This document shows positions 7,897 through 15,787 of a DNA stretch of 64,000 nucleotides, in pieces. This DNA comes from Paracidovorax avenae ATCC 19860. Its GTDB lineage: Bacteria > Pseudomonadota > Gammaproteobacteria > Burkholderiales > Burkholderiaceae_C. Below the pieces are notes generated by a model. The model had not been told where the DNA came from. It saw only the letters and a list, made by a program, of their open reading frames with translations, and did not search any database. How positions within the stretch are numbered: position 1 is the stretch's first letter; every line of letters starts with the position of its first letter. A program made the translations under genes and the position numbers. The stretch is taken from positions 1,240,001 through 1,304,000 of the forward strand of contig NC_015138.1 of the NCBI RefSeq assembly GCF_000176855.2. The letters are read 5' to 3'.

Positions 7897-9114
7897 ATGG
7901 AAAGCTATCTCCTCGACTGGGCCAACCTGCTGCTGCGCTGGGTCCACGTCATCACCGCCATCGCCTGGGTCGGATCGTCGTTCTATTTCGTCTTCCTCGA
8001 TTCCAGCCTCACCCCGCCGGTCGATGAGGACCTCAAGCGCCAGGGCGTGAGCGGCGAACTCTGGGCGGTGCACGGCGGCGGCTTCTACCACCCGGTGAAG
8101 TTCGCGGGCGCGCCGCCGCAACTGCCGAAGCACCTGCACTGGTTCTTCTGGGAAAGCTACAGCACCTGGATCAGCGGCTTCGCGCTGTTCACCGTGTCCT
8201 ACCTCTGGAGCGCCAGCACCTACCTCATCGACAAGTCGCGCATGGACTGGGCGCCGGCCACCGCCGTCATGGTCGCGCTGGCGTTCCTGGCCGTGTTCTG
8301 GCTGCTGTACGACGCGATCTGCCGCGTTTTCGGCCAGCGCAGGAACGGCGATGCCATCGTCGGCGCGCTGGTCTTCGTGCTGGTGTGTGCGGCCTCGTGG
8401 CTGGCCTGCCACTGGTTCGCGGGCCGGGCCGCCTTCCTGCTGGTGGGCGCGATGATCGCCACCAGCATGAGCGCCAACGTGTTCTTCTGGATCATTCCGG
8501 GCCAGCGCAAGGTGATCGCGCAGATGAAGGCCGGCCAGCCGGTGGACCCCATCCACGGCAAGCGCGGCAAGCAGCGCAGCGTGCACAACACCTACTTCAC
8601 GCTGCCGGTGCTGTTCTGCATGCTGTCCAACCACTACAGCTTCACCTGGAGCCATCCGCAGAACTGGCTGATCCTCATCCTGATGATGTTCGCGGGCGCG
8701 TCCATCCGCCAGTTCTTCGTGATGCGCCACGGCTGGAAGCTGGGCCGCAACGCGCACCCGCTGCCCTACGCGCTGGTGGGCTGCGCCGTCATCGTCGGCA
8801 CCATCGCCGGGCTGCGGCTGTCGCAGGCGCCCGCCGCGCCGGCGGCGCCCTCGTCCGCGGCCGCCGCCGCGCCCGTGGGCTACGCCCAGCTGCAGCCGGT
8901 GCTGGCGCAGCGCTGCTACATGTGCCACGGCGAGCAGGTGCAGATGAAGAACCTGCGCCTGGATTCCGCAGAATCCGTAGCGCAGCATGCCCAGGCCATC
9001 TACCAGCAGGCGGTGGTGCAAAAGCTCATGCCGATGAACAACGCCACCGGCATGACCGATGCCGAGCGCGATCTCGTGCGGCGCTGGTTCGAGGGCGGCG
9101 CGCCGGCCCGCTGA
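7897..9114 (+). CDS. puuD: PuuD, membrane-bound urate oxidase with C-terminal cytochrome c domain
   Basis: A 405-residue integral-membrane urate hydroxylase that oxidises urate to 5-hydroxyisourate and passes electrons to its own c-type heme, as known for PuuD-type enzymes. Eight or so hydrophobic segments cover residues 10-310 (start LLLRWVHVITAIAWVGSSFYFVFLD; HWFFWESYSTWISGFALFTVSYL; final ALVGCAVIVGTIAGL). After an Ala/Pro linker comes a cytochrome c domain with heme site C340-Y-M-C-H344 and the probable axial Met in KLMPMNNATGMTDAERDLVRRW. Start ATG 7897. It uses oxidised purine made by XdhAB and feeds HiuH. Convergent with the EAL/GGDEF gene (24-bp gap). Confidence 0.93.
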   Translation: MESYLLDWANLLLRWVHVITAIAWVGSSFYFVFLDSSLTPPVDEDLKRQGVSGELWAVHGGGFYHPVKFAGAPPQLPKHLHWFFWESYSTWISGFALFTVSYLWSASTYLIDKSRMDWAPATAVMVALAFLAVFWLLYDAICRVFGQRRNGDAIVGALVFVLVCAASWLACHWFAGRAAFLLVGAMIATSMSANVFFWIIPGQRKVIAQMKAGQPVDPIHGKRGKQRSVHNTYFTLPVLFCMLSNHYSFTWSHPQNWLILILMMFAGASIRQFFVMRHGWKLGRNAHPLPYALVGCAVIVGTIAGLRLSQAPAAPAAPSSAAAAAPVGYAQLQPVLAQRCYMCHGEQVQMKNLRLDSAESVAQHAQAIYQQAVVQKLMPMNNATGMTDAERDLVRRWFEGGAPAR

Positions 9115-9138
9115 CCGCTGGCGGGCGGCCCCGGCCGC

Positions 9139-11052
9139 TCAGGCGGACGCCGCGGCCGTGGCGTCCGAGCCCTGCCAGGCGCGCTGCGGCACCGGTCCGG
9201 CGGAGTGCGCCTGGGTAGCGGACCGTTCCGCCGTGCGCCAGGCCAGGCCGCTCGCGCAGCCCTTGGCTTCGTGCTTGGCCAGCGCCGCGGCATTGGCCAC
9301 TTCCTCGGCGTGGCGCATGGAGCCCGGCACCACGCGCGCCGCCCCGATCGCCAGCGTCGTGCAGGGGAAGAAGCGCTTCACCCCGTGCCGGTCTTCCGCC
9401 CAGATGCCGCCTTCGGCGCGCGCGGCGTCGTCGAACAGCTGGAACGCCTCGCGCGCGAAGTCTTCCACGATGCGCTGGCAGCGCTGCAGCCAGTCGCCGC
9501 TCTGGAACAGCAGCATGAAGTCGTCCCCGCCCACGTGCCCGATGAAGTCCCGCTGCGCATCGCAGTGCGCCACGGCCAGCCGCGCCACGAGGCGGATCAT
9601 CTGGTCGCCGCGCCAGTAGCCGTAATAGTCGTTGAAGGGCTTGAAGTGGTTCAGGTCGGCATAGCAGGCCACGAACTCCGTGCCGCTGTCGATCAGCCGT
9701 TGCATGTGCATGCTGATGGGAATGTTGCCAGGCAGGAAGGTGAGGGGATTGGCGTGCCGTGCCGCCTCGATGCGGGCCTCGGTCACGCTGCGCACCAGTT
9801 GCTCGCCCGTGCCCAGGCCCACGTAGCGGCCGTTGTCGGTGACGATGAACCCGTCGCTCAGGTAGCGCTGGTCCTGCGAGGTCAGGATGCCCACGAGCTG
9901 GTCCACGTCGCAGTCGAGCTCCACCACGCGCGGGGCCGGGTTCGCGAAGGCCGCGCAGGCCTTGCGCCCGTGCACCTCGCGGAAGTAGAGCGTCGCATAG
10001 TGGTTCATGAACTGCTGGCGGTTGATCAGCGCCACCGGCCGGGTGCCGTCGAGCACCGGCAGGGCATGCAGTTCGGGATGCGCCTTGAAGAAGCCGGCCA
10101 CCGTGTCGTTGCTGGTCTCGGCCGTGGCCGTGGGCGCATGCACCACCAGCAGGTTGCGCAGGATGCCCGGCCGCGCGTTCTGACCGCGGTGCGGCAGGAC
10201 CGCCACGCGGCGGTCGCGCACGGCGTCCAGGGCCGGCGCCTCGATCCGCCCGCGCGGCCCGGATCCTGGCCGGCCGAGCAGGTAGCCCTGGCCGTAGGGA
10301 ATGTCGAGGTCGCGCAGCGCCCGCAGGTCGTCCTGCGTCTCGATGCCCTCGGCGATCAGGGTGGTGCCGAACACGTCGGCGATGCCCTTGATGGCCTGCA
10401 GCATCTGCAGGTTCCCGGGATGGGCGCTGATGTCGCGCACGAAGTACTTGTCGATCTTCACGAAGTCCGGCCGCGTCTCGGACCAGAGCCGCAGGCTGGA
10501 GCGGCCGTCCCCGAAATCGTCGAGCGCGATGCGGGCGCCGCAGGCGTGCACCTGCTTGAGCGCCTCGCGCAGCGAGGCCATGTCGCCCACGCGCTCGTGC
10601 TCGGTGATCTCCAGCACCACGTTCTCCGCCGACACGCCCGCGGCCCGGGCCGCGCCGGCCAGCGTCATGCCGCGGCACAGCGACACCCCGCTCACCAGGG
10701 CGTCCGCACTGATGTTCACGAACAGGCGGCCCGCGCCGCCGGACGCGCCCCACTGCCGCAGGGCGATCGCCACGCACAGCAACTCGAACTCCTGCAGCAC
10801 GCCTTCCGCGAGTGCGGCCTCCAGCAGGCGGTCGGGCGTGTGCAGGGGCGTGCCTTCCGGGCCACGGATCAGGGCCTCGTGGGCATAGACGTTGCCCTCG
10901 CGCAGATCGGCCAGGGGCTGGAAGACACAGTACAGCCCGCTGCCCCGCATGAGCCGCACGAGCGGGCCCGCGCCGTCCCGCACCGCTGGCGACAGCGAAG
11001 CGAGCACCGCCTGTAAAGCGCTGTCATGGACGGGGGCGTTCGTTACAGTCAT
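9139..11052 (-). CDS. EAL phosphodiesterase with CBS-like region and degenerate GGDEF domain
   Basis: A 637-residue cyclic-di-GMP protein in the order EAL (about 40-285), CBS-like/linker region (about 300-430), GGDEF (about 440-600). The EAL domain keeps catalytic residues: E59-A-L-I-R, NISAD, EITEHE, DDFG, KID and AEGIET, so phosphodiesterase activity is plausible. The GGDEF signature reads GGDDF (about 507-511), with Glu replaced by Asp. In this family it may still bind nucleotide or act as a regulatory module. No transmembrane segment is obvious. ATG 11052 (MTVTNAPVHD) is chosen; an in-frame upstream ATG at 11112 would add 20 residues without conserved sequence. It lies downstream of the two-component pair on the same strand (73-bp gap). 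Confidence 0.88.
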   Translation of the reverse strand: MTVTNAPVHDSALQAVLASLSPAVRDGAGPLVRLMRGSGLYCVFQPLADLREGNVYAHEALIRGPEGTPLHTPDRLLEAALAEGVLQEFELLCVAIALRQWGASGGAGRLFVNISADALVSGVSLCRGMTLAGAARAAGVSAENVVLEITEHERVGDMASLREALKQVHACGARIALDDFGDGRSSLRLWSETRPDFVKIDKYFVRDISAHPGNLQMLQAIKGIADVFGTTLIAEGIETQDDLRALRDLDIPYGQGYLLGRPGSGPRGRIEAPALDAVRDRRVAVLPHRGQNARPGILRNLLVVHAPTATAETSNDTVAGFFKAHPELHALPVLDGTRPVALINRQQFMNHYATLYFREVHGRKACAAFANPAPRVVELDCDVDQLVGILTSQDQRYLSDGFIVTDNGRYVGLGTGEQLVRSVTEARIEAARHANPLTFLPGNIPISMHMQRLIDSGTEFVACYADLNHFKPFNDYYGYWRGDQMIRLVARLAVAHCDAQRDFIGHVGGDDFMLLFQSGDWLQRCQRIVEDFAREAFQLFDDAARAEGGIWAEDRHGVKRFFPCTTLAIGAARVVPGSMRHAEEVANAAALAKHEAKGCASGLAWRTAERSATQAHSAGPVPQRAWQGSDATAAASA

Positions 11053-11125
11053 ACACAATTGTCGCGAAGTTACGCCCGGTCCATGACATCGGAGTGACAT
11101 GTTCCGTGCCACCGCAGGTATTCCG

Positions 11126-11776
11126 CTACGTGGGCAGGTCCGCGTAGGCCACCGCGTACTTCACCAGCGCCGCCTGCCCGTCGATGCGCAGCTTGCGCCG
11201 TAGGTGGAGCCGGTGCGTTTCCACCGTGCGCACCGAGGTGCCCATCCGCTCGGCGATGTCCTTGTTGGAGCGGCCCTCGGCCAGCAGCCGCAGCACCGCC
11301 GCCTCGCGCGGGGTGAGCGACCGCGCCTGCGGCGGCACCGGCTGGCCGCCGTCCACCAGCGCACGCACGCCTTCGCTGAAATGCCGCCCGCCCGCCCGCA
11401 CCGCCTCGATGGCCTGCACCAGCTGGCCGGCCGGCGCATCCTTGAGCACATAGCCGCGCACGCCCAGGCCCACGGCGCGCCGCACGTATTCGGCATCCTG
11501 GTGCATCGACAGCACCATCACGCGCACCAGCGGAAAGCGCTCGCGGAACGCGGCGGCCAGCTCGATGCCGCTGCCGTCGGGCATGCGGATGTCCGTCAGC
11601 ACGATGTCCGGGGCCACGGCGGCGGCGAGTTCCAGGGCCTCCTGCACGCCGCCCGCCTCGGCGGCCACGCGGATGTGGGGCGTGGCCTCCAGGCGCATGC
11701 GCACGCCGTCGCGCACCAGCGGATGGTCGTCCACCAGCAGGACGCGGATCGGATCCAGGCCGGGGTCGGCGTTCAT
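11126..11776 (-). CDS. LuxR/NarL-family response regulator
   Basis: A 216-residue two-component response regulator. Receiver domain (10-130): acidic pair in LLVDDH, phosphoacceptor Asp62 in DIVLTDIRMPD, and the switch Lys in GYVLKDA. LuxR-type helix-turn-helix (about 150-205): LTPREAAVLRLLAEGRSNKDIAERMGTSVRTVETHRLHLRRKL. The start codon at 11776 overlaps the stop of the upstream sensor kinase by 4 bases (ATGA), so the pair is translationally coupled. Targets are unknown. Phased CTGCGTA-type heptamers in the gap 13524-13577 upstream of the kinase gene are one candidate binding region. Confidence 0.95.
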   Translation of the reverse strand: MNADPGLDPIRVLLVDDHPLVRDGVRMRLEATPHIRVAAEAGGVQEALELAAAVAPDIVLTDIRMPDGSGIELAAAFRERFPLVRVMVLSMHQDAEYVRRAVGLGVRGYVLKDAPAGQLVQAIEAVRAGGRHFSEGVRALVDGGQPVPPQARSLTPREAAVLRLLAEGRSNKDIAERMGTSVRTVETHRLHLRRKLRIDGQAALVKYAVAYADLPT

Positions 11777-13176
11777 GCGGGCACCTGGTACGGTTCGAGG
11801 CCGGCGGCCAGCCCGGCGGCGGTCGCGTCCCGGCGGTCGAGCACCGCCAGGATGCGCGTGCCGCCGCGGCCCGATGCGATGGCGAAGCGGCCGCCCAGGC
11901 CCTCGATGCGTTCGCGCATGTTGCGCAGGCCGATGCCGCCCTGGCCGTCGCGCTGCACGCGCTGCACGTCGAAGCCGCGCCCGTCGTCGCGCACCGAGAG
12001 GCTCACCCGCCAGCGCGTGAAGCGCAGCGCCACCTCCACGTGGGTGGCGCCCGCGTGCATGCGGGCATTGGTGAGCGCCTCCTGGGCAATGCGGAACAGC
12101 GCCGTGCCGTGGCTGGTGGGCAGGGGCCCGGCCGGCCCGCGCAGCACGAATCGCACGCTGAACGCTCCCTGTTCCTCCACCTCCTGCGCCATCAGCGCGA
12201 GCGCGGGCGCGAGCCCCAGGTCGTCGAGCAGCGCGGGGCGCAGGCCGTGGGACACGCGCCGGATCTCCAGCAGGGCGTCGTTGAGGCGCTCCAGCCCATG
12301 GTCGAGCATGTCGCGCGGGGCATGGGCGGCGCGTGCGGCCCATTGCACCTGCGCCGTCTCCAGCAGGAATTTCGAAGACACCAGCACCTGCACCACGCCG
12401 TCGTGCAGTTCGCGCGCCACCCGCACCCGCTCCTCCTCCTGCGAGCTCACCACCCGCTGCGCGAGCCGGCGCAGCTTGGCGCTGGCCACTCGGTGGTCGC
12501 TCAGGTTGAGCGCCAGGCCCGCGAGCCCGATCAGCACGATGCACAGCGCGGCGATGCCGTAGATGCGTCGGCGCGTGCCGTCGATGTTCTCCTGCGCGGC
12601 CCGGTCGATGTGGCGCAGCGTCTCCTGCACGTCGTCCAGGTACAGCCCCGTGCCCAGGATCCACTCCCAGCCGGGCAGGGTGGTGACATAGGCGAGCTTG
12701 GGCGCCATCAGTTGCGAGGAGGGCTTCTGCCAGTCGTAGCGCACCATCCCGCCGCCCTGGCGCGCCGTCGCCAGGATCCGGTTCGCCGGTGCTTCGCTGC
12801 GCGGGTCGCCGGGATCGCACAGGTCCACGCCCGACAGTCCCATGTGCCGCGCGTCCAGCAGCACGTTGCCTTCGCGGTCGTAGACGAAGAAGTAGCCGTC
12901 CCGGCCGAACTGCATGCGCGAGAGCAGCGCCAGTGCCTGCCGCTGGCGCTCCGCGGGGTCGGCCTCTTCGGCCGCGATGCGCGCGAGCGCGCTCTGGGCC
13001 AATTGCACGTAATGGCGCAGTTCGGTCTCCTTGCTGTGCAGGTAGGCCGTCTCCACCAGTTCGCGCTCCTGCTGCGCCAGCCGGAGCGTCTGGTGCCGGG
13101 CCGTCGCGGCCACGGAGCCGAGGGCCACCATGATGGGCAGGGTGGAGAGCAGCAGGAGTTTCAGCCGCAATTGCAT
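11773..13176 (-). CDS. Membrane sensor histidine kinase with extracellular Cache domain
   Basis: A 467-residue NarX/DegS-like (HisKA_3) kinase. Transmembrane helix 1 (about 7-25) and helix 2 (about 205-226) bracket a single Cache domain with FGRDGYFFVYDREGNVLLDAR (90-110) and PGWEWILGTGLYLDDV (169-183), typical of small-molecule sensing in methyl-accepting and calcium-channel-like sensors. The dimerisation/phosphoacceptor motif is ARELHDGVVQ with His258, and the ATPase domain has EALTNARMHAGA, DDGRGF and GGIGLRNMRERIEGLGG. It is the first gene of the two-gene operon with the response regulator. The ligand cannot be deduced; organic acids are common ligands for this sensor class. Confidence 0.93.
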   Translation of the reverse strand: MQLRLKLLLLSTLPIMVALGSVAATARHQTLRLAQQERELVETAYLHSKETELRHYVQLAQSALARIAAEEADPAERQRQALALLSRMQFGRDGYFFVYDREGNVLLDARHMGLSGVDLCDPGDPRSEAPANRILATARQGGGMVRYDWQKPSSQLMAPKLAYVTTLPGWEWILGTGLYLDDVQETLRHIDRAAQENIDGTRRRIYGIAALCIVLIGLAGLALNLSDHRVASAKLRRLAQRVVSSQEEERVRVARELHDGVVQVLVSSKFLLETAQVQWAARAAHAPRDMLDHGLERLNDALLEIRRVSHGLRPALLDDLGLAPALALMAQEVEEQGAFSVRFVLRGPAGPLPTSHGTALFRIAQEALTNARMHAGATHVEVALRFTRWRVSLSVRDDGRGFDVQRVQRDGQGGIGLRNMRERIEGLGGRFAIASGRGGTRILAVLDRRDATAAGLAAGLEPYQVPA

Positions 13177-13743
13177 GGTCTGTCTCGCGAAGTGGGGAGA
13201 AGTATTTCGCCTGATACCGGCAAAGTCGATCGGCGGCTATGGGGGTAAGGCCCGGTATTCCATCTCACGGTGACAAGCTGTTAATACGGATGAGTGCCGG
13301 GAAAATGCATGGCACATGGAGTTTTGGGAATCCAGCCGGGATTTGCATTGCCTTGGTGATCGAGAAAGGATAAATCGCACCGCCGTGGTGAGGCGCGTCC
13401 CCGCGCCGGTGCTGTTACGTACCTGGATGCGCCGGCGCGCCCGCCGGTGGTGCACCGGAAAACCGCCGTGCACCTGGAGGATGCCTCCTGCAGGGACAGC
13501 AGGATGCGTGCCGTGCCCATGTCCTGTGCAATGCCCTGCGTAGTACTGCGCAAACCGTTCTGCGTAATCCTGCGTAAGGGAAAAATGTGCTTTCGTTCCG
13601 GCCTGCACCCGCACAGAATTCCTTCGCGCCCCTCCTTTTCGTCGATATTCGATCCGTTGCGGTTCGATTATTGGGGAGGGCCGCGTGGCGGTATGGAAGG
13701 GTATTTCCATGCCACGTCTGCGTCGTTGAACGGAAGGAATGCC
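13177..13743. other. 567-bp divergent intergenic region with phased heptamer repeats
   Basis: No convincing gene. It separates the sensor kinase (minus) from the lipoprotein RidA gene (plus). The half nearest ridA is less GC-rich than surrounding coding DNA. It contains a cluster of related heptamers (13524-13577) and an AT-rich stretch (13640-13680) likely to hold the ridA promoter. The ridA start is preceded by GGAAGGA. Confidence 0.6.
13524..13577 (+). repeat. Five phased heptamers related to CTGCGTA
   Basis: Direct copies: CTGTGCA (13524), CTGCGTA (13536), CTGCGCA (13546), CTGCGTA (13560) and CTGCGTA (13570). Start-to-start spacings are 12, 10, 14 and 10 bases, close to one helical turn, so copies would lie on roughly one DNA face. 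A similar pair, TTGCGTA and CTGCGTA 11 bases apart, lies at 48361-48378 upstream of the acylase gene. Confidence 0.5.
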
Positions 13744-14214
13744 ATGGATATTCGGAATCCCCTGTCCCGGGGTCTTGCGCTGGGCGGCACCGCGCTCGCG
13801 GCCGTGCTGCTGGCGGGCTGTGCGGCTCCCGCCCAGCGGGAGGTGCTCTCCACCACCCGGATCTACCCCGCGATCGGGCCCTACTCGCAGATGGTGGCCC
13901 ACGGCAACACGCTGTACTTCTCGGGCGTGCTGCCCCTCAATGCCGCCGGCAACGCGGTGCAGGGCACGACCATCGAGGAGCAGACCCGCGCCGTGCTCGA
14001 TTTCATCGGCGCCAAGCTGCGCTCCCAGGGTCTGTCGTACGCGGACGTGCTCTCCACCACCGTGTACATGAAGGACCTGGGCGAATTCGCCGCCATGAAC
14101 AAGGTGTACGGCGAGTACTTCCGCAGCGCGGCGCCCGCGCGTGCCACCGTCGAGGTCGCGCGCCTGCCGCGCGACGTGAAGATCGAGATCGCGGCCATCG
14201 TCGGGCGCCGCTGA
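13744..14214 (+). CDS. Lipoprotein RidA-family protein (exported enamine/imine deaminase homologue)
   Basis: A 156-residue YjgF/YER057c/UK114 protein carrying an export signal. Residues 1-26 form a lipoprotein signal ending in L-L-A-G-C26, and +2 Ala predicts outer-membrane sorting. The core has IGPYSQM (44-50), LYFSGVLPLN, STTVYMKDLGEFAAMN and the key Arg133 in ARATVEVARLP (equivalent to RidA Arg105), followed by KIEIAAIV with Glu148. Cytoplasmic RidA hydrolyses 2-aminoacrylate and other enamines produced by PLP enzymes. This copy would act in the envelope. It precedes a Tat-exported PLP enzyme by 28 bp, and the two are probably co-transcribed. ATG 13744 has a good Shine-Dalgarno. Confidence 0.9.
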   Translation: MDIRNPLSRGLALGGTALAAVLLAGCAAPAQREVLSTTRIYPAIGPYSQMVAHGNTLYFSGVLPLNAAGNAVQGTTIEEQTRAVLDFIGAKLRSQGLSYADVLSTTVYMKDLGEFAAMNKVYGEYFRSAAPARATVEVARLPRDVKIEIAAIVGRR

Positions 14215-14242
14215 GCCAGCGGACCGGTTCCAGGAGATTTCC

Positions 14243-15706
14243 ATGATCGAAACATCCCCCGTGGCAGCCCGTGCTGCCGATGGCATCGAGCGTGCCGTGG
14301 CCGAACCCCGCTGGAGCGCCAAGCGCCGCGACTTCCTGCGCATGATGGGCTACGGCGCCGGCGCCGCCACGCTCGGCCCCCTGGTCGCCGCCTGCGGCAG
14401 CAGCGGTGCGCAGACCGCCGCCGAAGCGCTGCGCGAGCAGCTCGTGCGCGACGAGGCTTTCTGGACCGGCGTGCAGGACATGTTCATCCTCAAGCCCGAG
14501 AAGACCTACATGAACATCGGCACCGGCGGCTCCATGCCCAAGCTGGTGCTCGACGTCTTCGATGGAGAGAACCGCAAGAAGGCCGCCGATTCCGGCAGCG
14601 GCTACGGCAACCTGCTCGACCTGCGCAGGCAGGTGGCGCCGGGCTTCGGCGTGGATGCGGACGAACTCGCCTTCTCCGCCAACACGTCCTCGGGCATGTG
14701 CCATGCCATCCTCGGCATCGACTGGCAGCGCGGCGACGTGGTCGTGACCACCAACCATGAGCACGGCGGCGGCGACACGCCGCTCAAGATCGCCACGGAC
14801 CGCTACGGCATCGAGGTCTCGCGCATCGAGATGCCGGTGGGCAACAACCAGACCGCGGCCACCTACGTGAACCTGTTCGACGAGCGCATCCGCGCGCTCA
14901 AAGCCCAGGGCAGGCGCGTGCGCGCGATGATGTGGTCCTCGCCCACCTACAAGACCGGCACCATGCTGCCCATCGCGGACCTGATGGGCGTGGTGAAGGC
15001 GCACGGCCTCATCAGCATCGTGGACGGGGCGCACCTGCCGGGCATGATGGCCTACAACTATGCGGAGCTGGGCATGGACTTCATGTCCGGTGCCGGGCAC
15101 AAATGGCAGTGCGGCCCGGGCTCCACCGGCATCCTGATCGTGCGCAACAAGATGCGTGCTTCCAACCCGCTGCCGCTGCCCAGGTGGTACCCGGTCCACA
15201 CGAGCTCTTACACCGCGAAGGACCGCACCACCAACGGCACCGAGACCTACGACATCGCAGCCACCATCACCAGCTGCGGCAGCCTGCACACGCCGATGTT
15301 CATGGCGCTCGCCCAGGCCTGTGCGCAGTGGGACGGCATCGGTCGCAAGAAGATCGAGACCTACGACCTCACGCTCTCGTCCTACCTCAAGGAGAAGATC
15401 GCCGAGCGCTGGGGCATCGACGCGCTGTACTCGCCCAAGGACGATCCGAAACTGCTGTCCGCGCTCACGTCCTTCAATCCCTTCCCCAACAAGGCGGACG
15501 TGATGAACGCGCAGAAGGCGAACGCCTTCGTCGCGCGCATGCAGAGCGACTATGCGCAGGGGTTCGTGATCCGCAGCGCGGACTTCCCGGTCATCGGCGC
15601 GCCGTCCAACCACTACGGCATCCGCGTCTCCACCCACCTCTGGCACGATGCGCGCGACATCGACCTGCTGGTCGATGCGATGTGGGATCTCTCGCGCAAG
15701 ATCTGA
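14243..15706 (+). CDS. Tat-exported class V aminotransferase-fold PLP enzyme
   Basis: A 487-residue fold-type I PLP enzyme of the class V (cysteine desulfurase / isopenicillin N epimerase / selenocysteine lyase) group. The N-terminus has a twin-arginine motif K27-R28-R29-D-F-L followed by a hydrophobic stretch and L-V-A-A-C51, which could be a Tat lipobox. The PLP site is SGAGHKWQCGPGSTG with Lys287, preceded by DGAH (Asp261). FSANTSSGMCHAILG and NHEHGGGDTPL are typical of the epimerase-like subgroup. The enzyme would fold with PLP in the cytoplasm, then be exported. Its reaction cannot be told from sequence; candidates are a beta-lyase or an epimerase. It is paired with a lipoprotein RidA (13744-14214) and ends before a strong bidirectional terminator. 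Confidence 0.88.
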   Translation: MIETSPVAARAADGIERAVAEPRWSAKRRDFLRMMGYGAGAATLGPLVAACGSSGAQTAAEALREQLVRDEAFWTGVQDMFILKPEKTYMNIGTGGSMPKLVLDVFDGENRKKAADSGSGYGNLLDLRRQVAPGFGVDADELAFSANTSSGMCHAILGIDWQRGDVVVTTNHEHGGGDTPLKIATDRYGIEVSRIEMPVGNNQTAATYVNLFDERIRALKAQGRRVRAMMWSSPTYKTGTMLPIADLMGVVKAHGLISIVDGAHLPGMMAYNYAELGMDFMSGAGHKWQCGPGSTGILIVRNKMRASNPLPLPRWYPVHTSSYTAKDRTTNGTETYDIAATITSCGSLHTPMFMALAQACAQWDGIGRKKIETYDLTLSSYLKEKIAERWGIDALYSPKDDPKLLSALTSFNPFPNKADVMNAQKANAFVARMQSDYAQGFVIRSADFPVIGAPSNHYGIRVSTHLWHDARDIDLLVDAMWDLSRKI

Positions 15707-15732
15707 CCGCACCCGTCGCGCACGCCCCATGA

Positions 15733-15766
15733 AAAAGAGCGCGGGAATCGCTTCCCGCGCTCTTTT
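15733..15766. terminator. Bidirectional intrinsic terminator
   Basis: A perfect 15-bp stem (15733-15747 with 15752-15766) around a TCGC loop. AAAA and TTTT ends make it work on both strands. It sits between the convergent PLP-enzyme and porin genes. Confidence 0.92.
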
Positions 15767-15787
15767 GCCTTGGAGACAACCGCAGGG

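Noticed and set aside
9125..9138. GCGGCC/GGCCGC hairpin between puuD and the EAL gene
   Set aside because: Only a 2-base loop and no T tract; such sequences are common by chance in this composition.
9205..11016. 603-codon plus-strand frame opposite the EAL/GGDEF gene
   Set aside because: His/Arg/Ala-rich shadow of the real gene without recognisable domains.
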